A stretch of DNA of 64,000 nucleotides, taken from contig NZ_JAHLEF010000001.1 of assembly GCF_018861755.1 (NCBI RefSeq), positions 1-64,000 of the forward strand, read 5' to 3'. Positions 1 to 8,648 of this stretch are shown here, piece by piece. A program made the position numbers and the translations under genes. This DNA is from Clostridium sp. CF012 (GTDB lineage Bacteria > Bacillota > Clostridia > Clostridiales > Clostridiaceae). The notes under the pieces are model-generated. The model was not told the origin of the DNA, searched no databases, and saw only the letters and a list, made by a program, of their open reading frames with translations. Within the stretch, counting starts at the first letter, position 1; each line of letters starts with the position of its first letter.

Positions 1-26
1 TAAGTACCCTATAAAAGTTTAAAAAA

Positions 27-61
27 ATACCCTAATATCAGAAAATATGATATTAGGGTAT
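27..61 (-). terminator. Bidirectional-type terminator hairpin
   Basis: A 14-bp perfect stem (27-40 with 48-61) around a 7-nt loop. A-runs precede it and T-runs follow it, so either strand could terminate here. On the minus strand it lies downstream of the small gene at 109-243. Confidence 0.75.
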
Positions 62-108
62 TTTTAAGGCTCTTTTTTTAGAATGTCCTTGACACAGGGT
101 CCACTTTA

Positions 109-243
109 TTAACGGAATGTATGTTTAGCTTCTTTTATTGGTTTATTGTTAACTGGTTCATCTTCAGCATCTTTAATTCCAGGTTTATTATGTCGTTTAT
201 TCAAATCATGTTGTATATTCATCTTTGTAGCTTTATTTGGCAT
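109..243 (-). CDS. Small hydrophilic protein of unknown function (44 aa)
   Basis: This is a short open frame with an ATG start preceded by AGGGGAG at good spacing, ending in TAA just before a terminator. The product starts MPNKATKMNIQHDLNKRH and is rich in Lys, Asn and His. It has no hydrophobic segment, Cys or signal peptide, and looks like a small basic, perhaps disordered, protein. I do not recognise a family. It lies downstream of the chemoreceptor gene on the same strand, about 80 nt away, so it may share its transcript. The ribosome binding site and terminator support a real gene; the function is unknown. Confidence 0.55.
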   Translation of the reverse strand: MPNKATKMNIQHDLNKRHNKPGIKDAEDEPVNNKPIKEAKHTFR

Positions 244-325
244 TAAAAACTCCCCTTTCTAGGATTATATTAACCACCAGGGACAGTTTTTATTCTAAAC
301 TTTTAATATTTGATTTTTTTACATA

Positions 326-2101
326 TTAAAGTTTGAACTTCTTTACTATCTCGTCTAATTTAGCCACAATCTTCTCAAGATTTTCAGCGGTATTCGATAT
401 TTCTTCCATTGCACTAGTTTGTTCTTCCATAGATGCAGATATTTCCTGCGTTGAGGCTGCAGATTGTTCTGATATTGCTGACATTCCTTCTATCGATTGT
501 AATACCCTATCTTTATTTCTGTCTACATTACTGATATTAGAAACCAAGGTATCTATTTGAGTAATCATATTAGCAATAGCTTTTTCTATTACATTAAAAG
601 ATTTTTGTGATAGCTCCATAGATAAATTTGCTTCTTTATTTATATTTGCTCCCTTATTTATATTCATTGTTACTTTACTAATTTCTCCTTGAATTTCTCC
701 AATCATATCTGTAATTTCATTAGTAGCTTCAGCGGTTTTCTCTGCAAGTTTCCTCACTTCTTCAGCTACTACTGCAAATCCTCTTCCAGCTTCTCCAGCT
801 CTTGCTGCTTCAATAGCGGCATTTAGCGCCAAAAGATTAGTTTGTTCTGCTACAGCTTGTATTGTGCTTATAATTTCTCCAATGGAATTTGATTTATTTG
901 CAAGCTCAGATATATTTTCCACTACTTCCTCATTAGACTTATTACTTTCTTTAAATCTTTGAGTAAGCACCATCATAGATTGTAGTCCCTCTGCATTTAC
1001 TAATTTAGTCTCATTAGAATAATCTTTTAAAAGCTTCGAACTATTTACAGCAGTATTAATTTCTTCCGCAAGATTTGTGAGCTCCCTAGCACCACTTTGT
1101 GCATCTTGTACTTGGTTTGTTGCTCCCTTTGCTAGTTCCTCAATTGCCACAGATACTGCTTCTATTGATTGAACAGTTTCATCTGTAGCAATCGTCATAT
1201 CTTTTGAATATTGCAGAACCTCTTGAGAATTGTTTTGCAAATTAATGGTTATGTCCCTAAGTGCACTTCTTAAGTTAACAACCGCTTTTCCAATAATGCC
1301 TGTTTCATCTTTATATTCTAAAACCTTTTCATAACTTTTGTCATAAACTAAATCGAGTTTTGCTGTCTTATCCACTAGCTTACTTATAATTAAAATAGGA
1401 TTAGATATTTTTTTACTAAAATAAAATGCAATAATTACAGATAACCCTATAACTGATATAGCTAAAATTATAAAGTAGATTACACTCTCAATAAAGGATT
1501 TAAACAAAGTGGTCTTTTCCTTTGAAATAAATTTATCTATATCGTCCACATAATTACCTGTACCAATAACCCAATTAAAATCTTTAAAGGCTTTACTATA
1601 TCCTCTTTTGGGTAATGGTGTTTGTTCTCCTTTTTTAGGGAACCAATAATCTGTATATCCACCTTGTTCTTTTAATCCGTTTTCTATAATTTCTTTGATA
1701 ATATATTTTTCTTTTACATCCTTTAACTCAAGTCTGTTTGTGCCTTCGGAGACTCCACCAAGAAGAACTACATTTACTCCCTCAACGGTATCTATCCAAA
1801 AATACCCACCTTCTCCATATTTCATTTCACGTGTTAAATCTGCTCCAAGCTTCTTAGCCTGTTCTAAAGTCATTTCTCCGGCTTTATATTTTTTGTTAAT
1901 TCCCTCTAGCATGGTTATAACGTTCTCTACTCCATTTTTGATTTTTTCATCATAATCATTTCTAACGGTGGCATCAATGGTTGTAATATTATTATTACTT
2001 AAAACTGACATTCTATAGGCCGCCATTCCCCCAATTAATATTGCTGTTAATAGTACTAATAAAACGTTTAAAGCAATTATTTTAGTGCTTATTTTTCTCA
2101 T
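326..2101 (-). CDS. Methyl-accepting chemotaxis protein with Cache sensor domain
   Basis: A membrane chemoreceptor of 591 aa. TM1 lies at about residues 7-28. An extracytoplasmic single-Cache domain at about 40-190 contains GEGGYFWI and [17 protein letters not shown]2 is at about 207-229, followed by HAMP and a long coiled-coil signalling domain. The conserved hairpin tip that contacts CheA and CheW carries [19 protein letters not shown] at about residues 420-440. Cache domains of this kind bind small ligands such as carboxylates, but the ligand cannot be read here. No CheR-binding pentapeptide is seen at the C-terminus. The gene stands alone, divergent from the reductase gene at 2448. No other chemotaxis gene is in the window. 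Confidence 0.93.
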   Translation of the reverse strand: MRKISTKIIALNVLLVLLTAILIGGMAAYRMSVLSNNNITTIDATVRNDYDEKIKNGVENVITMLEGINKKYKAGEMTLEQAKKLGADLTREMKYGEGGYFWIDTVEGVNVVLLGGVSEGTNRLELKDVKEKYIIKEIIENGLKEQGGYTDYWFPKKGEQTPLPKRGYSKAFKDFNWVIGTGNYVDDIDKFISKEKTTLFKSFIESVIYFIILAISVIGLSVIIAFYFSKKISNPILIISKLVDKTAKLDLVYDKSYEKVLEYKDETGIIGKAVVNLRSALRDITINLQNNSQEVLQYSKDMTIATDETVQSIEAVSVAIEELAKGATNQVQDAQSGARELTNLAEEINTAVNSSKLLKDYSNETKLVNAEGLQSMMVLTQRFKESNKSNEEVVENISELANKSNSIGEIISTIQAVAEQTNLLALNAAIEAARAGEAGRGFAVVAEEVRKLAEKTAEATNEITDMIGEIQGEISKVTMNINKGANINKEANLSMELSQKSFNVIEKAIANMITQIDTLVSNISNVDRNKDRVLQSIEGMSAISEQSAASTQEISASMEEQTSAMEEISNTAENLEKIVAKLDEIVKKFKL

Positions 2102-2447
2102 CTACCATCACTCCCTCTTTTAGTGAGTTTCCCCCCATATGTTTTATAAAATCCAACAAACTAATGTACATTTTTTATAATTAACTAAAAATATGTAATT
2201 TTATGTATTATAAACTATTATTTTAATTATATTATACATTATATGTAGAAAATGTACACTATAGATGTTCCAAATTTATGTACAATACTCATTTATCAGC
2301 CATATCCAGTAGCTTTTTACTTATTGATGTTTTAAATAGATAACAGCTAATCAATATAAAAACCCTATTAGACTTAATAATATAGAAATTCTATAATTAA
2401 ATTGTTATGGAATAATTTTAAAAGAGTTTTAAGGAGGGTAATACACT
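2102..2447. promoter_or_regulatory. Divergent intergenic region with promoter for the plus-strand reductase gene
   Basis: This very AT-rich 346-nt spacer lies between divergent genes. On the plus strand TTAGAC (2368-2373) and TATAAT (2392-2397) are 18 nt apart and form a plausible housekeeping promoter for the gene at 2448, followed by an AAGGAGGG ribosome binding site. I see no convincing flagellar sigma-D promoter for the chemoreceptor, and no riboswitch. Confidence 0.45.
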
Positions 2448-3596
2448 ATGAATGATTTACCTAAAATATTTAATGAATTCAATGAAGCAAGACAAAAGGG
2501 GTTTGTTGATGTAAAAAATTTAAAAGATGATGGAAAAAAAATAGTAGGAACTTATTGCACATATAGTCCCTGGGAGCTTATAATGGCTGCCGGTGCTATT
2601 CCTATTTCACTTTGTAGTATGAGTGATGAGCCTATTGCTGAAGCTGAAAAGCACCTTCCGAAAAATTTATGTCCACTTATTAAATCAAGCTATGGCTTTG
2701 GTTTAACAGATAAATGTCCGTATTTTTATTTTTCAGATATGATAGTTGGAGAAACTACTTGTGATGGAAAGAAAAAAATGTATGAATATCTTGGACAAAT
2801 TAAACCAATGCACGTAATGCAATTACCCCAAACTAACAAGGGGGAGGCGGCCTTTAATGCTTGGAAAAATGAAATGATTTTATTTAAAGAGAGATTAGAA
2901 AGTGAATTCAACGTAGAAATCACTCAGGAAAAGCTTAAGGAAGCCATTAATCTTAGAAATAGAGAAAGAAAAGCACTAATAGACTTTTATGAACTAGGGA
3001 AAATGTGCCCACCTCCTATTACTGGAACTGAAATGTTACAAGTTCTATATGGTGCTACTTTTAAAACAGACAAAGAAGCCCACATAAAAACTCTTACAAA
3101 GTTCACCCAAGATATAAAAGAAGACTATGAAAATGGTAATAAAAAAGTAAGTGAAAACACAAAAAGGATATTAATTACTGGTTGTCCTTTAGGGGGAGCT
3201 ACTGAGAAAATCATTAAAATCATAGAAGAAAATGAGGGCGTAGTTGTTTGTTATGAAAACTGCACAGGGATAAAAGCAACTCAAGAATTAGTAGATGAAA
3301 GCATTGATCCAATAGACGCTCTAACTAAAAAATATTTAAACATACCTTGTTCATGTATGAGCCCTAATGATGGAAGAATAAATTCTCTTTCAACTTTAGT
3401 AGATGAATACAAAGTGGATGGTGTAATAGATGTAATTCTACAAGCCTGCCATACTTATAGTGTGGAAAGTTATTCAATCAATAAATTTATGAAAGAAGAA
3501 AAACATACTCCATATATGAGTTTAGAAACAGATTATTCTCAAAATGATGTAGGACAACTGAAAACAAGAATTGCTGCATTTATTGAAATGCTATAA
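2448..3596 (+). CDS. Double-cubane-cluster type anaerobic reductase (HgdB/YjiM family)
   Basis: A 382-aa protein of the 2-hydroxyacyl-CoA dehydratase / benzoyl-CoA reductase subunit family, closest in layout to YjiM-type double-cubane proteins. Conserved cysteines stand at 37 ([10 protein letters not shown]), 56, 75 ([11 protein letters not shown]), 90 (DKCPYF) and 105 (ETTCDG), plus later Cys in CPLGG, CYENCTG and CSCMSPN. These are expected to hold an oxygen-labile iron-sulfur cluster. Family members accept low-potential electrons from an ATP-driven BadF/HgdC-type activator. No activator gene is next to it here, so it must be encoded elsewhere or the protein works alone. The substrate is unknown. 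The AAGGAGGG site fixes the ATG start. Confidence 0.82.
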   Translation: MNDLPKIFNEFNEARQKGFVDVKNLKDDGKKIVGTYCTYSPWELIMAAGAIPISLCSMSDEPIAEAEKHLPKNLCPLIKSSYGFGLTDKCPYFYFSDMIVGETTCDGKKKMYEYLGQIKPMHVMQLPQTNKGEAAFNAWKNEMILFKERLESEFNVEITQEKLKEAINLRNRERKALIDFYELGKMCPPPITGTEMLQVLYGATFKTDKEAHIKTLTKFTQDIKEDYENGNKKVSENTKRILITGCPLGGATEKIIKIIEENEGVVVCYENCTGIKATQELVDESIDPIDALTKKYLNIPCSCMSPNDGRINSLSTLVDEYKVDGVIDVILQACHTYSVESYSINKFMKEEKHTPYMSLETDYSQNDVGQLKTRIAAFIEML

Positions 3597-3615
3597 TTTA
3601 TAAACTTATATAAAC

Positions 3616-3666
3616 AATTAAAAAGAACTGCTCATCTCTAACAATGAGTTCGCTTTTGAGGTGCAT
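3616..3666 (+). repeat. Left 51-nt inverted repeat
   Basis: This 51-nt sequence recurs in inverted orientation at 6925-6975. Thirty-nine of 51 positions match without gaps. The outer 17 nt (one mismatch) and inner 20 nt (ending CGCTTTTGAGGTGCAT, one or two mismatches) are nearly identical. It starts 19 nt after the reductase stop codon. It is interpreted as one end of a mobile element, or less likely as a terminator-like repeat. Confidence 0.6.
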
Positions 3667-3707
3667 ATAGAGTAATTATCACATCAAATAGCATATGTTT
3701 TAACAAT

Positions 3708-3748
3708 AGAATAAGCAGAAGGTTTAACACAACCTTTCTGCTTATTCT
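3708..3748. terminator. Strong terminator hairpin
   Basis: A stem of about 17 bp with one bulge (AGAATAAGCAGAAGGTT pairing with 3731-3748) and a 6-nt loop, followed by TATTTTATAAT. It lies between the plus-strand reductase and the minus-strand acetyltransferase, which are convergent, so it may serve both. Confidence 0.75.
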
Positions 3749-3855
3749 TATTTTATAATATTTAGTTAAACTTAAAATTTTTGACCTCACTTAATTCGGA
3801 TTTAATGAATGTTGTGAACTATGTACAAACATAGATTATATTTATAACAAACGAT

Positions 3856-4389
3856 TTATAAGGAAAACTCTAATTGAAAATCTCTTATGTCACTTTCGTA
3901 TAGTTCTTTGTTTATTTCTTCCGCCTCTTTACATCCTATTGCAAAATAAAATGCAATTGTTTCCTCAGCCGAACCAGCACAAATATAAATTTTATCTGCG
4001 TTCCATTCACTTGCTATATTTACAGAAAGCATAAATAATTTTTTACCTATTCCTTTATTTCTATATTCTAATGTTATAAACAATTGGTCTAATAAAACAT
4101 AATTATGCCTTTCGCCAAAGAACTGGCGATTAATTGTTGCAAATCCTAATAATTTATTATCGCTATCAAAAGCACCAATTGCACTTCCCCCATTTAAAAT
4201 AGTTTCTTTTAAATGGCTAATGTGATATTCATAACCATTCGGCCAATCGCAATCTTGGTAATTTATTTCTACTAACTGCCTTTTTCCATCTACTTCTCTC
4301 CATGCTTTTCCTATATATTGAGATGGGTCCATTTCATTTATAAACCGACACTCTTCTACTGATAATTTTCTGTATATAACACTACTCAT
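3856..4389 (-). CDS. GNAT family N-acetyltransferase
   Basis: A 177-aa single-domain acetyltransferase. Motif A, the acetyl-CoA pyrophosphate-binding loop, reads LFITLEYRNKGIGKKLF at about residues 107-123, after the expected beta strand; a GAFDSDNKLLGFA strand-turn-strand precedes it. The substrate cannot be deduced: small-molecule antibiotics, polyamines or protein N-termini are all possible. GGAGGTAATTT supports the ATG. The gene sits inside the 51-nt inverted repeats, beside a broken transposase on the same strand, so it may be a passenger gene of the element. It may equally be a resident gene next to an insertion. Confidence 0.85.
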   Translation of the reverse strand: MSSVIYRKLSVEECRFINEMDPSQYIGKAWREVDGKRQLVEINYQDCDWPNGYEYHISHLKETILNGGSAIGAFDSDNKLLGFATINRQFFGERHNYVLLDQLFITLEYRNKGIGKKLFMLSVNIASEWNADKIYICAGSAEETIAFYFAIGCKEAEEINKELYESDIRDFQLEFSL

Positions 4390-4413
4390 AAATTACCTCC
4401 ACATATCTATAAT

Positions 4414-4560
4414 TTTTGCCTTATACAAGAATTAATTCATAATCAAATACAAGGCTGTATGTATCTTGTTTTTAGAATATAGACAACCTATAAGGAAATT
4501 ATAACATGTTTTCTACATATTAGTAATAAAATAACCTGCAAATAATGTAATAAGGCAAAA
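4414..4560. repeat. 147-nt segment with 11-bp inverted ends
   Basis: TTTTGCCTTAT at 4414-4424 is repeated as its exact reverse complement at 4550-4560. The segment fills the gap between the acetyltransferase start and the transposase stop and codes for nothing visible. It could be a miniature inverted-repeat element or chance in AT-rich DNA. Confidence 0.3.
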
Positions 4561-4569
4561 TTAAAGATT

Positions 4570-6514
4570 TTATTTGAAATATATTATATCGTTTAGCTCA
4601 AGTTTTTTATTTGTTATACCTAATTGTTGAGCAGGGGTTAAGAGTTGTTTATTTAATGTTTTGTAAGGCATACAAAAATTATAGTATGTCCTTAATATTG
4701 TAATAGAATATTGTGCATATTTGGGGTTAAAATTAGCATAAACGTAACTTTTTCCATCTGCTCTTGCTGTAGTTAACGGTCTTTCAAGTATTGATAATCT
4801 ACGATGGATTTGTTGCATAAAAGAGTTAACTGCATAATTATTTACTTTTATGAGTAACCTCGCTAAATGTTCTGTGTCATATCCAGAAACATTAGTTGTA
4901 CAGTTTATAATTCTTGTACCTTCATCAATGGATGGTAGCGGGTGTTTGAGCGGTCTGTTAGCCCATACTGGATAACTATGTCCTTCATGTTCTATAAAGT
5001 TATGGAACTTATGAAATTTTAACTTCTTCGCCATTTTTAAAATGGCAAGATTGGTTTCAGATATATTATTAATCCCATTTATCTTCTTCCATTCTTTTAA
5101 TGACTCTCTTGCTTCAACATATTCATTAAAGGATTCTTTCTTTGTTTTTCCTTTCTCAACTTGGCAAAGAAAATGTAAAGCATTGCCTTCTTTAATTTCA
5201 GGAGCAAAACCCTAAATAATGGTGTTATTATCGAATTATCATCATCTGAAACAAATCTCCATTTATTAGCCTTTATTGTATTCTTAATAAGCCAGTAGTG
5301 AGCAAATGCAGTATATGGAGATATAATATGTAAACCATCAATATAACTATCTCTGATATTGAATTTTCTGTGTTTTTCTTTATATTCTTCATATGATTGT
5401 GTATCGTTAGCTGTTGGTACTTGTGGACAGTATGAAAATCTATATTTTGCATTTTTACAGGCAAAATCATATAGGTGGTCTTCCTTTAGTAATTTTGTAT
5501 CAGATGTTATTTCCTCTTGTGTTATATTTCAATCATAAGCAATATCTGCTCTAAAGATATATTTTAAATTTGAATCTCCACTCACTACAATGTAGGTAGG
5601 AAACTTCAATTCTTCTACGTCATCATATCTTGTCCCTCCTTTGCCACATCTTCTAACATTATTTAAACTATAAACCATTTTATCAGTATTTAACCATATT
5701 CTTTCAAAAGTGTGATTTTCAAACGCTTTACGTTCATGGCTATCCAGGAATTCAAGACATTTTTTATAAAGCCACTCTAATTTATTATAATATGTAGTGG
5801 GAGAAACCTGTAGTATTTCACAACTTCTTTTAACAGGAGTACGGTTCAATAAGAGTTTAGCAAATAAAGGTATAATATCATTTTTCTTTTGATGATAACC
5901 AAAATTTTCTTCTCTCAAAGGAAGTACATTAGTCATTTTACCACAAGATTTACATTGCCATTTTATTGAGTTTGAACTGCTTTTACCCCTTTTTCTAAAG
6001 CTATCTACATTTATATATGGGGTATCTCTTTAAGATTGCATTGCTCTCTATGAAAGTTATATTCAGGAATCCAATCTACGATTTTATCAATGTGTATCAA
6101 CCGCTTAATTTCTTCTGCTATAGACCAATTAGAATAAGCAGTAGTAGTACATTCTAAAGATATTCCTCCTACGGTATCTGTCTTATTAGGATTGCAAACC
6201 ATCTTTTTCTTTTCACCCATACCTGACAACTTATACCTAAAAGGTTTATTCTTTATATTATCAAATCTAACTTGTGATTCACCTAACCACTTACAAAATG
6301 GATTACTACAATAGTTGAGTTGGATAATATGAATTGTATCATTTATAGATATAGTAATTGGTGTAAACAATGTACCTCTATACTTTTTAGCAAAATCGAC
6401 AGGTGATAAAATAGGATAATCTTTGTCTCTGTTTTCAATATCCTCATTGGATACAGGTGGCATTATTCTTACTAGAGTGTCGTCTTTCACAATAAGGCGT
6501 TTAAGTTTAGCCAT
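4570..6514 (-). pseudogene. Broken DDE-type transposase of about 640 aa with zinc ribbon
   Basis: Joining minus-strand fragments gives one protein of about 640 codons. The first piece (6011-6514, start set by GAGG before MAKLKRLIVKDD) contains CSNPFC. A one-base frameshift near 6025 leads into a frame with WQCKSCGK and the segment ending FRADIAYD. An in-frame TGA at 5529-5531 and a second frameshift near 5212 follow. The last piece ends TPAQQLGITNKKLELNDII, resembling the C-terminus of integrase-fold transposases. Zinc ribbon plus integrase-like core suggests an IS1/IS1595-like 'insertion element protein', but the exact family is uncertain. Three independent lesions make it inactive unless the sequence has errors. 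Confidence 0.72.
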
Positions 6515-6758
6515 GTTGTTCATCCTCTATATTTTGATTTGGGAATGTTTTAGTATATACACGTTTTTTATTTCTTTTATTATGTATCCAATTAAGAAAA
6601 TTACTATCATCAATAATATTTTTTAAAAATATGTCTACAATTTCTTCCTCGCTGTATCCTGTATATTCAGCATAGTATCGTACAATTGCTCTTGAATGTT
6701 CAGATACTATCCAATTTACCTTTTGACCATTTTTATTCTTTGGTTCAATGAAATTCAT
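6507..6758 (-). CDS. Small accessory protein of the transposase element (83 aa)
   Basis: An intact frame starting MNFIEPKNKNGQKVNWIV with GGAGGCTAATAA before the ATG. It contains AIVRYYAEYTGYSEEEIVD, a short helical pattern like a small DNA-binding or ribbon-helix-helix protein, though no family is certain. Its 3' end overlaps the start region of the transposase pseudogene by 8 nt, indicating translational coupling and a role as an accessory gene of the same element. It lies about 165 nt inside the right inverted repeat. The function is inferred from position only. Confidence 0.55.
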   Translation of the reverse strand: MNFIEPKNKNGQKVNWIVSEHSRAIVRYYAEYTGYSEEEIVDIFLKNIIDDSNFLNWIHNKRNKKRVYTKTFPNQNIEDEQHG

Positions 6759-6867
6759 TTATTAGCCTCCATAAACTTATGGAAGAATAAATATTGATGT
6801 TAATTGCAATGTTAATAAGTATAACATTATTAAAAATAACGTTATTAAATCTTCTAATATCAACAAA

Positions 6868-6903
6868 AATAACGTGCTAATTGTAATGTTAATTAGCACG
6901 TTA
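6868..6903. repeat. Palindrome inside the right end of the element
   Basis: AACGTGCTAATT and AATTAGCACGTT form a 12-bp perfect stem around about 10 nt. Several copies of AATGTTA and TAACGTTA surround it (about 6795-6915). It lies between the accessory gene and the right inverted repeat and may be a transposase- or repressor-binding subterminal region. Confidence 0.45.
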
Positions 6904-6924
6904 AATATCATGTTATTTTATTAA

Positions 6925-6975
6925 ATGCACCTCAAAAGCGAACCCGTTGCATCTCTAAAGCAGTTCTCTTTAATT
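6925..6975 (-). repeat. Right 51-nt inverted repeat
   Basis: Partner of 3616-3666 in inverted orientation. Directly outside it lies ATATAAA (6976-6982); the same 7 nt lie at 3608-3614, one base outside the left repeat. This would fit a target duplication but is weak in AT-rich DNA. The middle nine bases, CATCTCTAA on the plus strand, read the same way in both copies although the arms are inverted. Confidence 0.6.
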
Positions 6976-7018
6976 ATATAAAATACTATTACTAAGCTCA
7001 CCAATCATTTAGAATATA

Positions 7019-7654
7019 TTAACGAATAAAGTTCATGAATATTTTTTCTTCTCTTTCTGGTGCTTTAACACTTTCTTTTCCATTTTCAACTAATTTCATA
7101 AGCCATGCCATATTCTTACCAAGCACTCTCATGATTTGAGCACCTTCTTCATCTTGCAATGCTTCTCCAGGTCTTGTTCCATTAATAACATTCCAATAAT
7201 TTGAAGTTGGCATTAACATTTCCGAATAATTAATAAAATTATTCAACTGGTTAAAAGTCGGAATCCCGCCTGCACGCCTTACAGCAACAACAGATGCACC
7301 AACCTTATGTCTTAACATTCCATCATTATTACCTGCAACATAAAAAGCTCTATCTAAAAATGATTTCATTGTTCCTCCCATTGCTGAGTAATGAACAGGG
7401 GATCCTAAAATTATTCCATCTGCACTCTTCAACTTTTGAATCCACTCATTAACCTCATCACCTGTAAGCACGCATTTTTCATTTTTATTTTTCGCACATT
7501 GATTACAAGCAATACATCCTCTAATTGACTTATTACCTACATGTATGATCTCTGTTTGTATTCCTTCTTTTTCTAGTTCATTTAAAACCATCTTAATTGC
7601 GTGATAAGTGTTTCCTTCTTTATTTGGACTTCCGTTAAATGCTACAACTCTCAT
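7019..7654 (-). CDS. Iron-sulfur flavoprotein / flavodoxin-like NAD(P)H:FMN reductase
   Basis: A 211-aa flavodoxin-fold reductase. The FMN phosphate loop is GSPNKEGNT (residues 8-16), and GSPVHYSAMGGTMKSFLDR forms the second flavin loop. Cysteines at 47, 50, 53 and 61 (CIACNQC...C) match the compact CX2CX2CX7C pattern of iron-sulfur flavoproteins, so a 4Fe-4S cluster is likely but not proven. Such enzymes reduce quinones, oxygen species or nitro compounds. It is transcribed after the small monooxygenase gene at 7675-7959, about 20 nt downstream, and is probably controlled by the divergent HxlR regulator. Confidence 0.85.
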   Translation of the reverse strand: MRVVAFNGSPNKEGNTYHAIKMVLNELEKEGIQTEIIHVGNKSIRGCIACNQCAKNKNEKCVLTGDEVNEWIQKLKSADGIILGSPVHYSAMGGTMKSFLDRAFYVAGNNDGMLRHKVGASVVAVRRAGGIPTFNQLNNFINYSEMLMPTSNYWNVINGTRPGEALQDEEGAQIMRVLGKNMAWLMKLVENGKESVKAPEREEKIFMNFIR

Positions 7655-7674
7655 TAGTCTTACCTACCTTCCAA

Positions 7675-7959
7675 TTATATTACTTTATACAAGTTGATTT
7701 CTGATTGGCTTTCTTTGAATTCTCCAAATTTTGGAACAATACTAGTGAAATGTTCTGATTTATTATGTAGGTTAATTGCTTCACTATTTTCCCAGACTTC
7801 TATAAATGTTAATATATTGCAATTATTTGAATCCTCATATAAGCTGTAAGATATACATCCACTTTCTTTTCTGCTTTCATTTACAAGCCTTTCCGCTAAA
7901 ACTTTAAATTCCTCAGCTTTACCTTGCTTTATCAAATTTTTTGCAACTATAGTTATCAT
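7675..7959 (-). CDS. Antibiotic biosynthesis monooxygenase (ABM)-fold protein, putative quinol monooxygenase
   Basis: A 94-aa protein with the dimeric ferredoxin-like ABM fold (YgiN-type): MITIVAKNLIKQGK, ESRKESGCISYSLYED, TFIEVWENSEAINLHNKSEHF. Members act on quinols or similar aromatics, or bind heme, without a metal cofactor. The ATG at 7959 is chosen because GAGGAG lies 8 nt upstream; the GTG nine bases earlier overlaps that site. It is the first gene of a two-gene operon with the flavoprotein and diverges from an HxlR regulator. This suggests quinone or electrophile detoxification. Confidence 0.8.
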   Translation of the reverse strand: MITIVAKNLIKQGKAEEFKVLAERLVNESRKESGCISYSLYEDSNNCNILTFIEVWENSEAINLHNKSEHFTSIVPKFGEFKESQSEINLYKVI

Positions 7960-8024
7960 TAAATTCACTCCTCACAATTTTGTAAATTAAACACATTTCT
8001 ATTTTAAAGTATACGCTATGAAGA

Positions 8025-8069
8025 ATTATAGAACAAGTACGCACTTTTTTGTAAGGTAACTTACCAAAA
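8025..8069 (-). promoter_or_regulatory. Promoter and candidate HxlR operator for the flavoprotein operon
   Basis: On the minus strand TTACAA (8049-8054) and TATAAT (8025-8030) are 18 nt apart. A near-perfect palindrome, TTTTGTAAG-GTAA-CTTACCAAAA with one extra base (8047-8069), covers the -35 box. A dimeric winged-helix regulator bound there would block transcription. The candidate regulator is the divergent HxlR protein. Confidence 0.5.
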
Positions 8070-8120
8070 GGTATGAATTGTTGTATCATCGGGATTCTTA
8101 ACATATTTTTTTATATGAAT

Positions 8121-8149
8121 TTGATACTATAGCTCAAATGTTATATACT
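8121..8149 (+). promoter_or_regulatory. Sigma-A promoter of the HxlR regulator gene
   Basis: TTGATA (8121-8126) and TATACT (8144-8149) are separated by 17 nt on the plus strand, 56 nt before the ATG at 8205. The match to the housekeeping consensus is strong. Confidence 0.65.
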
Positions 8150-8204
8150 AATGTTTATTTATAATGTTTACTCTTCATAAATTTTTAATAAGGCAGTGAT
8201 AACG

Positions 8205-8543
8205 ATGATCATACATAATGGTAAAAATTACGTTTGTAATATTGATCTTGGAATGGAGTTAATTCGTGGCAAATGGAAAGCAGTTATCTTATGTCACCTA
8301 AATGATGGTCCAAAGAGATTTTTAGAACTTCAAAGAATAACTTGCGGTGTTAGTCAGAAAGTTCTTAATGAGAAATTACAAGAGCTCCAAAAGGATGGTT
8401 TAATTTTAAAAATAGTTTACCCTGAAGTTCCTCCTAAAGTGGAGTTTCTACTAACCGAAATTGGTAAAGACCTTTTCCCGGCATTAGAAATGATACAAAA
8501 TTGGTCAATTAAGAATTTTCCTAGTGCAAATGAATTATTTTAG
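8205..8543 (+). CDS. HxlR family winged-helix transcriptional regulator
   Basis: A 112-aa HxlR-type DNA-binding protein. The N-terminus YVCNIDLGMELIRGKWKAVIL matches the family signature, with a Cys at position 11 corresponding to the redox-sensing Cys of quinone sensors such as YodB. The winged helix follows (FLELQRITCGVSQKVLNEKLQELQKDGLI), then the PPKVEFLLTEIGKDL wing. The ATG at 8205 has AAGG upstream, whereas the alternative GTG at 8196 lacks spacing. It diverges from the ABM/flavoprotein operon, which it probably represses until its Cys is modified. The regulator-target link is inference. Confidence 0.87.
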   Translation: MIIHNGKNYVCNIDLGMELIRGKWKAVILCHLNDGPKRFLELQRITCGVSQKVLNEKLQELQKDGLILKIVYPEVPPKVEFLLTEIGKDLFPALEMIQNWSIKNFPSANELF

Positions 8544-8562
8544 TTAGTAAATCTATAAAAAT

Positions 8563-8630
8563 AAGATAGCCTCCCCCTTACTAAACCGTCCTTAACATAA
8601 GGTCCATTTTATAACAGGAAAGGCTATCTT
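8563..8630. terminator. Terminator between convergent genes, interrupted by a short repeat
   Basis: AAGATAGCCT (8563-8572) pairs perfectly with AGGCTATCTT (8621-8630), followed by TTCTT. It serves the converging HxlR and HAD genes. The loop is unusually long at 48 nt and holds a sequence shared with 85-113. Confidence 0.55.
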
Positions 8631-8648
8631 TTCTTATAAATCAAACTT

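Noticed and set aside
5273-5470. 65-aa minus-strand ORF
   Set aside because: A different frame inside the transposase pseudogene; the homologous frame across this stretch is another one.
7919-8104. 61-aa minus-strand ORF upstream of the ABM gene
   Set aside because: It overlaps the ABM start and covers the promoter/operator region, with no ribosome binding site.
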